Assembly: GCA_013791905.1 (NCBI GenBank)
Contig: VMSX01000010.1
Coordinates: 208,374 to 272,373 of the forward strand
From: Rhodocyclaceae bacterium
Lineage (GTDB): Bacteria > Pseudomonadota > Gammaproteobacteria > Burkholderiales > Rhodocyclaceae
Direction: 5' to 3'
DNA: 64,000 nucleotides
The notes below the pieces were generated by a model. That model was not told where the DNA came from and did not search any database. It saw only the letters and a list, made by a program, of their open reading frames with translations. Position 1 is the stretch's first letter. Every line of letters starts with the position of its first letter. This document shows, one piece after another, positions 9,997 through 19,934 of the stretch. Made by a program: the position numbers and the translations under genes.

Positions 9997-10640
9997 GCTG
10001 CGCCTCCAGAGTCCCGCTTGGTTTCCAGAATTTCACGATAGGGCGCACCTGCGCCAGCATTGGCCGGCAGCAACTTGATCGCTTCGTCATAAGCGGTGCG
10101 CGCCTCGGCTACCTTGCCCTGCGCTGCCAGGATATCGCCCTGCACTTCAAGGTAGCGCGGCTTGAAAGTCGGCGCTGGCGGAACGGCGAGTCGCTTCAGC
10201 GCTTCGTCATAGGACTTGTCCTCGGCCAGCACAATGGCCTGCCGCAGGCGCGCCAGATCGCGCAGGCCGGGATCCTTGGCATTCTCGGCAGCCCAGCCAA
10301 ACTGGGCCTGAGCCGATTTGAAATCGCCTGAGTCAACCAACACCTTGCCCGACAGCATGGCCGCCATGCCGGCGTAGGCGGTTCTTGAGTACTTGTCGAT
10401 CAGTTCGCCGGCCAGCAAGCGTACGCGCTTGGCATCCTGTTGCACCAGCGAGCGCTGCAACTCGCCATACAGTTGCGAGGCCTGTGTGGACTGCGTGCGG
10501 TCCCACCACTGCCAGCCCTGCCAGCCGACCACACCAACGGAGAGTGCCACGATCACCGCTGAAATCAGCGCGCCGTGCATCTTCCACCAGGTCTTGAGCT
10601 CTTCGATTTGTTCCTGTTCTTCGAGATCGTAGGTTGCCAT
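9993..10640 (-). CDS. YfgM-like periplasmic TPR protein
   Basis: A 215-residue bitopic inner-membrane protein. A short acidic cytoplasmic start (MATYDLEEQEQIEELKTWW) precedes a single membrane segment at about residues 22-43. A periplasmic tetratricopeptide-like domain follows. In enterics YfgM associates with the SecYEG translocon and periplasmic chaperones, and its gene precedes bamB, as here. The sequence VPPAPTFKPRY near residue 158 is encoded across a copy of the dispersed repeat. Confidence 0.93.
   Translation of the reverse strand: MATYDLEEQEQIEELKTWWKMHGALISAVIVALSVGVVGWQGWQWWDRTQSTQASQLYGELQRSLVQQDAKRVRLLAGELIDKYSRTAYAGMAAMLSGKVLVDSGDFKSAQAQFGWAAENAKDPGLRDLARLRQAIVLAEDKSYDEALKRLAVPPAPTFKPRYLEVQGDILAAQGKVAEARTAYDEAIKLLPANAGAGAPYREILETKRDSGGAA
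10168..10186 (+). repeat. Dispersed 19-bp repeat, copy 4 (inside yfgM-like gene)
   Basis: Matches the core in 18 of 19 positions, preceded by AAA. Because the gene runs on the other strand it is read as VPPAPTF rather than KVGAGET. Confidence 0.8.
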
Positions 10641-10645
10641 GTTCT

Positions 10646-11959
10646 TTATTCCTCTGAGTTATCTTCGTCGGCGCCATACAACCAGTCGCCGACACGGTCT
10701 GCCAGTTCATCGAGCGCTACGCGCTGCTGCTCCGCTGCCGCACGCAAGGGCTTGAGCGTCACAGCGTTGGCGATGGCTTCATCATCGCCAATAATCACCG
10801 CCAGTTGGGCGCCGGAAGCATCGGCGCGCTTGAATTGCGACTTGAAACTGCCACCGCCCATATGCGTAAGCACGCTGAAGCCGTTATTGCGCAGCAATTC
10901 GGCCGCCCGGAAAGCCAGCCGCTGCGCGCCATCGTTACCATGACCCTGATGAACCACATAGACATCAGGAGCAAACTCATCCGGAACGTCACCTTGCGCC
11001 TCGAGCAGGGCCATCAGTCGTTCGATGCCCATGGCAAAACCGCAAGCTGGCGCGGGTTTGCCACCGAGTTGCTCGACCAGACCATCGTAACGGCCACCCG
11101 CGCACACCGTACCCTGTGCGCCAAGGTGCTCGGTCACCCATTCGAACACGGTGAGGTTGTAATAGTCGAGCCCGCGCACCAGTCGCGGATTGATGCGGTA
11201 GGGAATCACAGCATCCTTGAGAAGTTGCTGGACACCTGCAAAATGTTTGAGCGACAGCTCGCCCAGATAATCCATCAGTTTGGGTGCGCCCTCGACCAGT
11301 GCCTGCATCGCCGGGTTCTTGGTATCCAGGATCCGCAGGGGGTTGGTGTGCAGGCGGCGGCGCGCTTCTTCGTCTAACTGGTCGGCGTGGCTTTCCAGGT
11401 AGGTGATCAGCGCGCTGCGGTGCTGGGCGCGCTCCTCGGGCTGGCCGAGCGAGTTGATTTCGAGCTTGATGCTGCCATCGGCATTCAGGCCGAGATCGTC
11501 CCACAACCGCGCGCACATGATGATCTGCTCGGCGTCGATATCCGGGCCCGGCAATCCCAATGCTTCGATACCGAACTGGTGGAACTGGCGATAGCGGCCC
11601 TTCTGCGGGCGCTCGTGGCGGAACATCGGGCCCATGTACCAGAGCCGCTTAGGGCCGTCGTACAGCAAATTGTGCTGCAGCACGGCGCGCACGCAGGAGG
11701 CCGTCCCTTCGGGGCGCAGCGTCAGTTGCTCGCCGTTCAGGCTGTCGGTAAAGGAGTACATCTCCTTTTCAACGATGTCGGTGACCGCACCAATGGCGCG
11801 CGCAAACAGCGGCGTCGGCTCGACCAGCGGCATGCGGATCGGCCGGTAGCCATAGGCCGTCAGCCAGTCGCGTACCAGTTCTTCAAAGGCTTCCCAGCGT
11901 TCGGCGTCAGCCGGCAGGATGTCGTTCATCCCGCGGATGGCTTGCAATGTCTGGCTCAT
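10646..11959 (-). CDS. hisS: Histidyl-tRNA synthetase
   Basis: Class II aminoacyl-tRNA synthetase that charges tRNA-His. 437 residues. Motif 1 is in the [20 protein letters not shown] region. The motif 2 loop is [19 protein letters not shown] near residue 113. The histidine-specific blocks are [15 protein letters not shown] near 260 and AGGRYDGL near 288. The C-terminal anticodon-binding domain is complete. The start overlaps the ispG stop by 4 bp. Confidence 0.98.
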   Translation of the reverse strand: MSQTLQAIRGMNDILPADAERWEAFEELVRDWLTAYGYRPIRMPLVEPTPLFARAIGAVTDIVEKEMYSFTDSLNGEQLTLRPEGTASCVRAVLQHNLLYDGPKRLWYMGPMFRHERPQKGRYRQFHQFGIEALGLPGPDIDAEQIIMCARLWDDLGLNADGSIKLEINSLGQPEERAQHRSALITYLESHADQLDEEARRRLHTNPLRILDTKNPAMQALVEGAPKLMDYLGELSLKHFAGVQQLLKDAVIPYRINPRLVRGLDYYNLTVFEWVTEHLGAQGTVCAGGRYDGLVEQLGGKPAPACGFAMGIERLMALLEAQGDVPDEFAPDVYVVHQGHGNDGAQRLAFRAAELLRNNGFSVLTHMGGGSFKSQFKRADASGAQLAVIIGDDEAIANAVTLKPLRAAAEQQRVALDELADRVGDWLYGADEDNSEE

Positions 11960-13230
11960 GAATGCAGTGGGTATTTTTTCTCGACGTAGTTGTCGATGAT
12001 GGTTCTGAATTCGGCGGCGATGTTCTCGCCGCGCAGGGTAGTAATGCGCTCGCCATCGGAATAGACCGGTGCAACCGGCTCTTCCCCGGTGCCGGGCAGC
12101 GAAATACCGAGGTTGGCATGCTTGCTTTCACCGGGGCCATTGACGACGCAACCCATCACGGCAAGCGTCATGTTCTCCACACCGCGATGACGCAATTGCC
12201 ATGCCGGCATGCGTTCACGCACATAGGTCTGAATGTCCTGGGCGAGTTCCTGAAACACGGTACTGGTAGTGCGCCCACAACCGGGGCAGGCCACCACCAT
12301 CGGCACAAAGGCACGCAGGCCCATGGTCTGCAATATTTCCTGCGCCACCAAGACTTCGCGCGTGCGATCGCCGCCCGGTTCGGGGGTCAGGGAGATACGG
12401 ATGGTGTCGCCGATGCCCTCCTGCAGCAGCACCGCCAACGCCGCCGTCGAGGCAACGATACCCTTGCTGCCCAGTCCGGCCTCGGTCAGCCCGAGGTGGA
12501 GCGGATAGTCGCAACGCGCGGCCAGGTCGCGGTAGATGGCAATAAGATCCTGCACGCCCGAGACCTTGCACGACAGAATAATGGCATTGCCTGGCAAACC
12601 GAACGCCTCGGCCTGAGCGGCGGATTCGAGTGCCGAGGCAACCATGGCCTCGTGCATCAGACCCGTGGCATCTTTTGGCTCCGCGCGGCGCGCATTTTCA
12701 TCCATCAGACGAGCCAGCAAGGCTTGATCGAGGCTGCCCCAGTTGACCCCAATGCGCACCGGCTTGTCGTAACGGCAGGCGCATTCGATCATCTTCGCGA
12801 ACTGCTCATCGCGCCGCGCGCCCTTGCCGACATTGCCCGGATTGATGCGCAATTTGGCCAGCGCCGCGGCGCATTCCGGCACTTCGGCGAGCAATTTGTG
12901 GCCGTTAAAATGAAAATCCCCCACCAGCGGCACGTCCAGGTTCAACTGCGCCAGTCGCTCACGGATTTTCGGTACGGCAGCGGCCGCCTCGCGGGTATTC
13001 ACGGTAACGCGCACCACCTCCGAGCCGGCGCGGTAGAGTTCCGCTACTTGCTGAGCAGTCGCGAATACGTCGGCAGTATCGGTATTCGTCATCGACTGAA
13101 CGACGACCGGTGCAGGGGTGCTGAGCGCATCGCCAGTGAGCGTGCCGCTACCGCCACCAATGGCAACCTTACCGACCATGACACGGCGCGTTAACCGGCG
13201 CACCGGCGCTGCGGAGAGAACAGCGTTCAT
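11956..13230 (-). CDS. ispG: 4-hydroxy-3-methylbut-2-enyl diphosphate synthase
   Basis: Penultimate MEP-pathway enzyme, an iron-sulfur protein converting MEcPP to HMBPP. 424 residues, the two-domain bacterial form with the insertion usual in beta- and gammaproteobacteria. The TIM-barrel part holds [13 protein letters not shown] and [10 protein letters not shown]. The C-terminal cluster ligands are in ACPGCGRTT near residue 305 and [12 protein letters not shown] near 350. It shares one base with the rodZ stop. Confidence 0.98.
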   Translation of the reverse strand: MNAVLSAAPVRRLTRRVMVGKVAIGGGSGTLTGDALSTPAPVVVQSMTNTDTADVFATAQQVAELYRAGSEVVRVTVNTREAAAAVPKIRERLAQLNLDVPLVGDFHFNGHKLLAEVPECAAALAKLRINPGNVGKGARRDEQFAKMIECACRYDKPVRIGVNWGSLDQALLARLMDENARRAEPKDATGLMHEAMVASALESAAQAEAFGLPGNAIILSCKVSGVQDLIAIYRDLAARCDYPLHLGLTEAGLGSKGIVASTAALAVLLQEGIGDTIRISLTPEPGGDRTREVLVAQEILQTMGLRAFVPMVVACPGCGRTTSTVFQELAQDIQTYVRERMPAWQLRHRGVENMTLAVMGCVVNGPGESKHANLGISLPGTGEEPVAPVYSDGERITTLRGENIAAEFRTIIDNYVEKKYPLHS

Positions 13231-14135
13231 TACTCGACCGTCAGCCGCGCTACTTCGGCACGTGTGTGGGGTGTCAGATCGATCAAACGCTCACCATAGC
13301 TCAAGGAAACCCTGCTGGCATTGCCGATCACGATATCGAAGGGTGGGCGACCGTTGACTGTCAGACGGCTACCCGCGGGACTCTCGCCTGAAAGCAGTTT
13401 TTGCCTGGTGACATCACTGACCTCAACCCAGGAGCGTCCATGAAAGACAAAATGCAGGGCCGCGTCACTTGTGGCAACTGGTGAAACTGGCACGGCAGGC
13501 GCTGCTGCGGGAGTGATTTCCGCTGGAATTGGCGCTGCCCCCGGCGGGAGAACTGCATCTGCTGCTTGTGGTGAAGCGGCAGGAACTGCGGGAACAAGCT
13601 CGGGGTTGGGCGCGGCAGTCCATAATGTCTGCGGTGCCGACCAGAGCCGATTACCTGCTGCGACAACAGCTTCGGTTGGCAGTGGAACAAAGAAATGCCA
13701 CAAACCAAGCAGTAAAGCCGCCAACGCCAAAATAATCGTCACCGACACGAGAGGGGACAACTGACGCGTCCCCGGCACGCTGGCAACTCCCATGTTGTCT
13801 GGCACGCGCACATCGGCCAGCACAATGGGGGCATCCGCGTCAAGCAAGCGCAGCAGTTCATCGCCGTCGAGCTTCAGCAAGCGGGCGTAGCCGCGCACAA
13901 AGCCACGCACAATGGTGTTGCCAGGCAAGGCAGCGTGATCGCCAGCCTCAAGCAGTTCGATCTGGCGCGGGCTGAACTTGATCGAATCGGCCACCTCGTG
14001 AACTGAAAGTTGCGCTGCCTCACGCGCGACTCGCAGGCGCTGTCCGACAGTTACCGAGGCAGCCACCACCACCACAGATCGATCCACTGCCTCTGTGTCG
14101 TCAATAGCCAAGGAAGATTGCGTTATGTCTTTCAA
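13230..14135 (-). CDS. rodZ: RodZ-like cytoskeletal adaptor
   Basis: Membrane protein that links MreB filaments to the cell-wall elongation machinery. 301 residues: an N-terminal helix-turn-helix domain ([20 protein letters not shown] near residues 32-51), a cytoplasmic linker, a membrane span around 132-152, a Pro/Ala-rich periplasmic linker, and a C-terminal DUF4115 beta domain ([22 protein letters not shown]). It overlaps pilW by 4 bp. RodZ or an annotated 'HTH domain protein' are the same call. Confidence 0.9.
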   Translation of the reverse strand: MKDITQSSLAIDDTEAVDRSVVVVAASVTVGQRLRVAREAAQLSVHEVADSIKFSPRQIELLEAGDHAALPGNTIVRGFVRGYARLLKLDGDELLRLLDADAPIVLADVRVPDNMGVASVPGTRQLSPLVSVTIILALAALLLGLWHFFVPLPTEAVVAAGNRLWSAPQTLWTAAPNPELVPAVPAASPQAADAVLPPGAAPIPAEITPAAAPAVPVSPVATSDAALHFVFHGRSWVEVSDVTRQKLLSGESPAGSRLTVNGRPPFDIVIGNASRVSLSYGERLIDLTPHTRAEVARLTVE

Positions 14136-14935
14136 TCGAACTCCCCGCGCGACAGTTTTTGCTGCTCGGGCGAATCACGGTACCTGCGATGAAGAATGCC
14201 GGTAAACCGCGCCTCGGCCTCACGGTCGCCGAGCTTTCTCTCGATCCGCAGCGCCAGCCAGGCAGACTCCGGGGTGGGTTCCAGTCTGGCATGCAGATCC
14301 TTGACTATTTGCCGCGCCTCGACAAGCCGGTTGCCACGGTAGGCGATGTCGGCAAGCCAGTAAAGCGCGGTCAAGTTGGCGCGATCCATGCGCACCGCCC
14401 GGATCAAATATTCCTCGGCCTGCCGGTCGTCCTTTATCACCAGAGAGCACAATCCGGCATTGGTGAGTGCCTTGCCGTGAGCCTGATACAGCGGGTTGCC
14501 AATCGCCACCCTGAAATGGGTAATGGAGTCCTTCGCCTTGCCTGTTTGGCAAAGGAACCACCCATAGTCATTGTTTATTTCAGGGTCACCCGGAGCCAGC
14601 TGCAATGCCCGGCGGAAGCTATGCTCGGCCAATTGGTTCCGGCGCAGGGCCATGTAAACCAGGGCCATCAAGTTGTGGGCTGGCGCATAGCCACCCTCGG
14701 CGTCGATCGCCACACGCGCCCTTTCAAGCGCCACCTCGTAGCTCCCTTCCTGCAGATAGAGCCTGCCCAACTCGGTATGGACCTTGGCGCGCTTGCCCTC
14801 ATCGCTCGTGGCCGTCTGGCGTGAAACGGCCTGATCAACATTGGAGAACTCTGTATTGTCCACGGGAGAACCCGCACAGCCTGCCACAAGCAGGACCAGT
14901 GCCGCGATCGAGAGAATCGACAACTTGGCCTTCAC
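14132..14935 (-). CDS. pilW: Type IV pilus biogenesis/stability lipoprotein PilW (PilF)
   Basis: TPR lipoprotein pilotin that helps the PilQ secretin multimerise in the outer membrane. 267 residues. The lipobox VLLVAGC has its cysteine at residue 20. At least four TPR-like helical pairs follow, such as [27 protein letters not shown] and [28 protein letters not shown]. The position between rlmN and rodZ is the conserved one. Start overlaps the rlmN stop by 4 bp. Confidence 0.93.
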   Translation of the reverse strand: MKAKLSILSIAALVLLVAGCAGSPVDNTEFSNVDQAVSRQTATSDEGKRAKVHTELGRLYLQEGSYEVALERARVAIDAEGGYAPAHNLMALVYMALRRNQLAEHSFRRALQLAPGDPEINNDYGWFLCQTGKAKDSITHFRVAIGNPLYQAHGKALTNAGLCSLVIKDDRQAEEYLIRAVRMDRANLTALYWLADIAYRGNRLVEARQIVKDLHARLEPTPESAWLALRIERKLGDREAEARFTGILHRRYRDSPEQQKLSRGEFD

Positions 14936-16086
14936 GCATTTACCTCCAACGTAATGGGTATGGTCTGGTGGGTGCGGGAGCGCACCTTACCTCCCTGCGC
15001 CTCATGCCGCCTGGTGCGATCCTGAACCTGCCCGGCCAGCTGCCCGCAGGCAGCATCGATATCGCCACCGCGCGTCTTACGCACCGTGGCAACGACATCC
15101 GCGTTCATCAATATTTCCTGAAAACGCCGCACCCGCTCTGGCGTAGGCCGACGATAGTCGGAACCGGGGAAGGGATTGAACGGAATCAGGTTGAACTTGC
15201 AAGGCACGGTGCGCGTCAGTTGCAGCACGGCATGGGCATCGGCATCGCTGTCATTGATGCCCGCCAGCAGCACATATTCGAAAGTAATGAAATCGCGTGG
15301 CGCTTTTTCAAGATAACGCCGGCACGCCGCCATCAGTTCGCGCAGCGGATACTTGCGATTGATCGGCACCAGTTCGTCACGCAGCGCATCAGTGGGCGCG
15401 TGCAGGGACACCGCCAGCGCTACCGGCACACTATCGCGCAGACGATCGATGGCCGGCACCAGTCCGGCCGTAGATACCGTCACCCGGCGGCGCGACAAGC
15501 CGTAGGCATTGTCGTCGAGCATCAGGCGCAGCGCAGCCGAAACATTGTCGAGGTTCGCCAGCGGCTCACCCATGCCCATCAGCACGACATTGCTGATGAC
15601 ACGCTCGCCCGAATCATCGACGCCCGGCTGCCTGACGGCCCCCAGCATCCGGTTGGCATGCCAGAGCTGGCCGATGATCTCGGCGGTGGAAAGATTACGA
15701 TTGAAGCCCTGCTTGCCGGTCGAGCAAAACGAACACTCCAGCGCACAGCCGACCTGACTGGAAATGCACAGGGTGCCGCGATTCGCTTCCGGAATGAAGA
15801 CGGTTTCTATCGCATTGCCATTGCCGAGCTGATTGCCGACCCCGAGCAGCCATTTGCGCGTTCCATCGGCGGCGGTGCTGTCACGCAACGACTGCGGGCC
15901 ACGAATTTCGGCTTCTGCAGCCAACATGGCACGCAGCGTTTTAGCCACATCGGTCATCTGCCCAACATCATCTACGCCAAAACGGTGAATCCAGCGCGAC
16001 ACCTGCCGCGCGCGAAAAGGCTTTTCGCCCCGTTGCGCGAACCAGTCTGTCAGGCCTTCAACATCGAAATCGAGCAGATTGACCAT
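14932..16086 (-). CDS. rlmN: Dual-specificity RNA methyltransferase RlmN
   Basis: Radical-SAM enzyme that methylates C2 of A2503 in 23S rRNA and A37 in some tRNAs. 384 residues. The cluster motif CxxxCxxC is CALECSFC near residue 117. [10 protein letters not shown] follows near 172, and [11 protein letters not shown] near residue 269. The conserved C-terminal cysteine is in DIDAACGQL. It lies 10 bp after the ndk stop, in the usual betaproteobacterial order. Confidence 0.98.
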   Translation of the reverse strand: MVNLLDFDVEGLTDWFAQRGEKPFRARQVSRWIHRFGVDDVGQMTDVAKTLRAMLAAEAEIRGPQSLRDSTAADGTRKWLLGVGNQLGNGNAIETVFIPEANRGTLCISSQVGCALECSFCSTGKQGFNRNLSTAEIIGQLWHANRMLGAVRQPGVDDSGERVISNVVLMGMGEPLANLDNVSAALRLMLDDNAYGLSRRRVTVSTAGLVPAIDRLRDSVPVALAVSLHAPTDALRDELVPINRKYPLRELMAACRRYLEKAPRDFITFEYVLLAGINDSDADAHAVLQLTRTVPCKFNLIPFNPFPGSDYRRPTPERVRRFQEILMNADVVATVRKTRGGDIDAACGQLAGQVQDRTRRHEAQGGKVRSRTHQTIPITLEVNA

Positions 16087-16096
16087 TAATAAATAT

Positions 16097-16516
16097 TCAA
16101 AAAACGCTCAGTGCCGGAAAAAAGTAGGCGATTTCAACCTTGGCAGTGTCCGGAGCATCCGAACCATGTACGGCATTGGCGTCGATACTCTCGGCAAAGT
16201 CGGCCCGGATCGTGCCCTGTTCTGCCTTCTTCGGGTCAGTGGCGCCCATCAGGTCACGGTTCTTGGTGATGGCACCCTCGCCTTCCAGCACCTGAATCAT
16301 CACCGGGCCGGAACTCATGAATTGCACGAGGTCCTTGAAAAAGGGGCGCTCCTTATGCACGGCATAAAAACCACCGGCTTCGCGCTCGGACAGCCAGGCC
16401 ATGCGTGAGGCGACGACCTTGAGGCCATTGCTCTCAAAGCGGGAATAGATCTTGCCGATCACATTTTTGGCTACAGCATCGGGTTTGATGATCGACAGGG
16501 TACGTTCAACAGCCAT
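16097..16516 (-). CDS. ndk: Nucleoside diphosphate kinase
   Basis: Transfers gamma-phosphate between nucleoside tri- and diphosphates through a phosphohistidine. 139 residues from [18 protein letters not shown]. The active-site histidine is in [12 protein letters not shown] near residue 118, and the nucleotide-binding RPFF and MSSGPVM stretches are present. The chosen ATG has GGAG about 10 bases upstream; longer in-frame starts lack the family beginning. First gene of the run that extends to der. Confidence 0.98.
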   Translation of the reverse strand: MAVERTLSIIKPDAVAKNVIGKIYSRFESNGLKVVASRMAWLSEREAGGFYAVHKERPFFKDLVQFMSSGPVMIQVLEGEGAITKNRDLMGATDPKKAEQGTIRADFAESIDANAVHGSDAPDTAKVEIAYFFPALSVF

Positions 16517-16568
16517 TATTTTCTCCAGCGAAGGTAATGAATAAGATTTGTAAAACAAGCAACTGCGC

Positions 16569-16574
16569 ATTTTA
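16569..16574 (-). promoter_or_regulatory. Possible -10 element of the ndk operon
   Basis: On the minus strand the sequence GCGATAAAATGCGC lies 53 bp before the ndk ATG. It holds a TAAAAT hexamer of sigma-70 type. No convincing -35 is visible at 16-18 bp. Confidence 0.3.
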
Positions 16575-16611
16575 TCGCAGATTGACCCAGCACCCGGGGC
16601 GGCCAAAGAAA

Positions 16612-16636
16612 AAAAGCCCGGCAGTGCCGGGCTTTT
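16612..16636 (-). terminator. Rho-independent terminator after the TRAP operon
   Basis: An 11-bp perfect inverted repeat (AAAAGCCCGGC, 3-nt loop, GCCGGGCTTTT) ends 31 bp beyond the dctM-like stop. Read on the minus strand the GC stem is followed by a run of seven T, the classic intrinsic form. It also separates this operon from ndk. Confidence 0.85.
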
Positions 16637-16666
16637 GGAGAGACGGATGCCGCTACAGCATGCCCG

Positions 16667-17950
16667 CTACATCATTCCCAAGGTGCGCGGCAACCAGATA
16701 GAGATTTCCGGCACATAGGTGATCAGCATCAGGAACACCAACATGGTCAGCAGCCAGGGCCAGACCGCTATGGTGCACTCCGTCAGACCCATCTTGCTGA
16801 TGCCGCTGGCGACATACAGATTGAGGCCAACGGGTGGCGTGATCATGCCAATTTCCATGTTTACGACGATCATGATGCCGAAATGGATCGGGTCGATACC
16901 AAGGCTCATGGCGATCGGGAACAGGATCGGCGCGGTAATCAGGATGATCGACGAAGGCTCCATGAAGTTGCCCATCAGCAGCAGCAGGATATTCACCACA
17001 ATGAGGAAGCCAATCATGCCGAGGCCCGATGTCAGCAGCCACTGGGCGATATCCTGGGGAATTTGCTCGTTGGTCAGGATGAAGGAGAACAGCATCGCGT
17101 TGGTGATGATGTAGAGCAGCATCGCGCTCATGTTGGCCGAGTTGAGCAACACCCTGGGCACGTCGGAGAACTTGAGATCCTTATAGACGAACACCGCAAT
17201 CACGAAAGCATAAACTGCACTCATCGCCGCCGCTTCGGTTGGAGTAAACAGCCCGCTGTAAATGCCGCCCATGACGACAATAATCAGCAACAGGCCCCAC
17301 ACCGACTTGCGAAAGGTCTGCCAGCGCTCCCCCCAGGAATGTGCTTGCTCGCGCGGATAATTGCCGCGCATGGCGCGATACCAGGTGGTAACACCAAGGA
17401 ACAGTGCCAGCAGCAATCCGGGAATCACCCCTGCCATGAACAGCGCTCCGATCGAAGTGTTGGTGGACACCGCATACATCACCATGACGATCGAAGGCGG
17501 GATCAGGATGCCCAAACCGCCAGAAGAGGCGATGACACCGACACCAAAGCGCTTCGGGTAGCCGGCCTTGACCATCGCCGGCAACATGATCGAGCCGATC
17601 GCCACCACCGTCGCCGGGCTGGAGCCCGACACTGCGGCAAACAGAGCGCAGGCAAACACCGAACTCAGACCCAGTCCGCCGCGCAGATGGGCGACCATCG
17701 CGGTGGCAAAATTGATCATGCGCCGCGCCACACCGCCATGGGTGAGAAAATTGCCGGCGAGGATGAAAAACGGGATCGCCATGATCTCGAACTTCTCGAT
17801 GCCGGTGAACAACTTGAGTGCCACCGCCTCGAGTGGCACTTCGGTAAAACCGAAGAGAAAAATCAGCACCGTCAGGCCAAGCGAGATCGACACCGGCATG
17901 CCGGTAAGCATCAGGGTGGCAAGGAGAAAGAATATGATTGCGGCGCTCAT
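16667..17950 (-). CDS. dctM: TRAP transporter large permease (DctM family)
   Basis: The 12-13-helix inner-membrane subunit that moves solute with sodium. 427 residues, hydrophobic throughout, with family blocks FILAGNFLTHGGVARRMINF, GSSPATVVAIGSIMLPAM and FTPTEAAAMSAVYAF. It overlaps the small-permease gene by 4 bp. Together with the binding protein upstream it forms a complete C4-dicarboxylate-type TRAP system. The substrate is inferred from subfamily resemblance only. Confidence 0.96.
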   Translation of the reverse strand: MSAAIIFFLLATLMLTGMPVSISLGLTVLIFLFGFTEVPLEAVALKLFTGIEKFEIMAIPFFILAGNFLTHGGVARRMINFATAMVAHLRGGLGLSSVFACALFAAVSGSSPATVVAIGSIMLPAMVKAGYPKRFGVGVIASSGGLGILIPPSIVMVMYAVSTNTSIGALFMAGVIPGLLLALFLGVTTWYRAMRGNYPREQAHSWGERWQTFRKSVWGLLLIIVVMGGIYSGLFTPTEAAAMSAVYAFVIAVFVYKDLKFSDVPRVLLNSANMSAMLLYIITNAMLFSFILTNEQIPQDIAQWLLTSGLGMIGFLIVVNILLLLMGNFMEPSSIILITAPILFPIAMSLGIDPIHFGIMIVVNMEIGMITPPVGLNLYVASGISKMGLTECTIAVWPWLLTMLVFLMLITYVPEISIWLPRTLGMM

Positions 17951-18648
17951 TTTTTCTTCTCCGATTGCTTGGTTGTCCCGTCCTGATAATGCTTCAAATC
18001 TAGCGGGTGAAGGTCGTCATCCATGCTATAGGGATTGACATCCACCGGCACGCGGTCTTCCTCGATACCTTCGACGTGGCCGTGTTCGTGGTGCGGCAGT
18101 TCGCCGCTGCGCAAGAAATGCATCATGACCTGCAGAAAGCGAAAGCACATCAGGTAGGAGCCCAGTGGAATCGCGGAATAGACGATCCAGGTCGGCCATT
18201 CAAGATCTGGAGTGATGGGACCCGCGTAAAGGTCGCCAGTGGAAATGCCCAGCGCCGTGAAAATGCTGTAATGGGCACCGTTCTCCCAGACAAAATGCGC
18301 ACCCAGGGTACCGACAATGGCGGTAAAGGTCGCGCCAGCCAGCAGACCGAAGATGATGAACTTGCTGCGGCTGCTGTCGGACAACTGGTTGATCATCACA
18401 TCGACGCCGACGTGGATGCCGGTGCGCACGCCATAAGCCGCACCAAATTTGGCCATCCAGACGAACATGATGATGGTGAGTTCCTGCGCCCAGCCGAAAT
18501 TCAGGGTCAGCAGCCAATCCTGCAGGACAGGAATGCTCAAGCCGGCCAGATAGCGGTGCATGACCGCCGTGAAAATGATGACGGTGGCACCGCCAATGAG
18601 GAACGTAACCAAAAGTTCCTCAATATGATTGAGTGCTTTATTTAACAT
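17947..18648 (-). CDS. dctQ: TRAP transporter small permease (DctQ family)
   Basis: The four-helix partner of the large permease. 233 residues with membrane spans near 15-37, 52-75, 95-118 and 155-180. The family segment FVWMAKFGAAYGVRTGIHVGVDVM is present. The C-terminus is a long charged His/Asp-rich tail (HHEHGHVEGIEEDRVPVD onward), longer than in typical DctQ proteins. That tail is cytoplasmic by prediction and its role is unknown. Confidence 0.93.
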   Translation of the reverse strand: MLNKALNHIEELLVTFLIGGATVIIFTAVMHRYLAGLSIPVLQDWLLTLNFGWAQELTIIMFVWMAKFGAAYGVRTGIHVGVDVMINQLSDSSRSKFIIFGLLAGATFTAIVGTLGAHFVWENGAHYSIFTALGISTGDLYAGPITPDLEWPTWIVYSAIPLGSYLMCFRFLQVMMHFLRSGELPHHEHGHVEGIEEDRVPVDVNPYSMDDDLHPLDLKHYQDGTTKQSEKKK

Positions 18649-18668
18649 CGGGATCCCTGAGCGAACGC

Positions 18669-18698
18669 CGCCGCACGGCGCCGTGGCACCGTGCGGCG
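18669..18698 (-). promoter_or_regulatory. Stem-loop between TRAP binding-protein and permease genes
   Basis: A perfect 10-bp GC-rich inverted repeat (CGCCGCACGG and its complement) with a 10-nt loop fills most of the gap between the dctP stop and the dctQ start. It has no T tract, so it is more likely an mRNA-stabilising or attenuating hairpin that favours the binding protein than a full terminator. Confidence 0.6.
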
Positions 18699-18715
18699 AG
18701 AAGATTCAGACCAGA

Positions 18716-19720
18716 TCAGAGCTTGGCAGGATTGAAGCCGGTCGCCTTGTACACAAGGTCAATGGTTTCCTTGCCGACGCGCGACTCCATCTTCTTGTGC
18801 ACCGGGAGCATCGCTTTCTTGAAAGCAACAAGTTCCTCCTTGGTCGGCGTATAAATCTCCGTCTTGCCGGATTTCCGCACCATCTCCAGGGCGTTGTCGT
18901 TGTCGACCTTGGCAAACTGGTTGGCGTAGCGAGTCGACTGCTCCATCGCGTCGTCGAGCTGCTTGCGGATGTCGGCGGGCAGGCCGTCCCAGAACTTCTT
19001 GTTGACGATCACCGCATAGCCCAAATAGTTGTGGTCGGTGATGGTCATGTGCTTCTGTACTTCGTGCATTTTCTGCGTGTAGAGGTTCGAGTGCGGGTTG
19101 TCGGTGCCATCCACCACGCCGGTCTGCAAGGCCTGATAGACCTCAGAGAAGGCCATCACCTGCGGAATCGCGCCGAGCGTGCGGTACTGCTCCTCAAGCA
19201 CCTTGGAGGACTGGATGCGCATTTTCTTGCCCTTGAGATCGGCCGGCGACTTGATCGGCGTGTTGGCCGACATCGACTTGAAGCCGTTGTCCCAGTAAGT
19301 CAGGCCCTTGATGCCGCGGGCATCGAGCTTGTCGAGCAACTGCCGGCCAACCGGGCCGAGCGTCACCTTGCGCAGGCTGTCGTAACCGTCGAAGATGTAG
19401 GGCAGATCGAATACCTCGAACTCCTTGACGCCCAGCGGCCCGAACTTGGACAGTGACGGCGCCAGCATCTGCACCGCGCCGAGTTGCAACGCCTCCATCT
19501 CTTCCTTGTCCTTGTAGAGAGTGCTGTTCGCGTAAACCTCAACCTTGACCCGGCCCTTGGTCATTTCTTCCGCTTTGACCTTGAAGAACTCGGCGCCCTT
19601 GCCCTTGGGGGTGTCAGCTGCCACGACGTGGCTGAACTTGATCACAATGGGCTGCTGGGCCAGTGCGGCCAGGGAAAAGGATGCAGCGGCAAGGCCGATG
19701 ATTAGCGTACGAATCTTCAT
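18716..19720 (-). CDS. dctP: TRAP dicarboxylate-binding protein (DctP family)
   Basis: Periplasmic solute receptor of the TRAP system. 334 residues from MKIRTLIIGLAAASFSLAALAQ, a clear Sec signal peptide cleaved near residue 22. GAGGAG-type ribosome site lies 8 bases before this ATG. Mature protein shows IKFSHVVAADTPKGKGAEFFK, the conserved arginine region MRIQSSKVLEEQYRTLGA near residue 155, and the VVDGTDNPHSNLYTQKMHEVQKHMT block that lines the ligand pocket. The family block ITDHNYLGYAVIVNKKFWDGLP fits C4-dicarboxylate receptors. Confidence 0.95.
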   Translation of the reverse strand: MKIRTLIIGLAAASFSLAALAQQPIVIKFSHVVAADTPKGKGAEFFKVKAEEMTKGRVKVEVYANSTLYKDKEEMEALQLGAVQMLAPSLSKFGPLGVKEFEVFDLPYIFDGYDSLRKVTLGPVGRQLLDKLDARGIKGLTYWDNGFKSMSANTPIKSPADLKGKKMRIQSSKVLEEQYRTLGAIPQVMAFSEVYQALQTGVVDGTDNPHSNLYTQKMHEVQKHMTITDHNYLGYAVIVNKKFWDGLPADIRKQLDDAMEQSTRYANQFAKVDNDNALEMVRKSGKTEIYTPTKEELVAFKKAMLPVHKKMESRVGKETIDLVYKATGFNPAKL

Positions 19721-19934
19721 GTGTAACTCCTCTGTTGTTATAGGCATGGCAAGTATAGCGCCGAGCGATTATCCACATCCGCCCCCAGCGCCGCCATTGT
19801 GGATTTCCGCAGGAAGCGTACCAGCAGATATGACATTACCGGCTGGCATTTCATACCTGAATGCATGGGCGCTGGCTGGCTTTCAACCGCCAAGTCGCTT
19901 AAACTCGGCATCCTCTGCGTGGCCCGGTTTTCCC

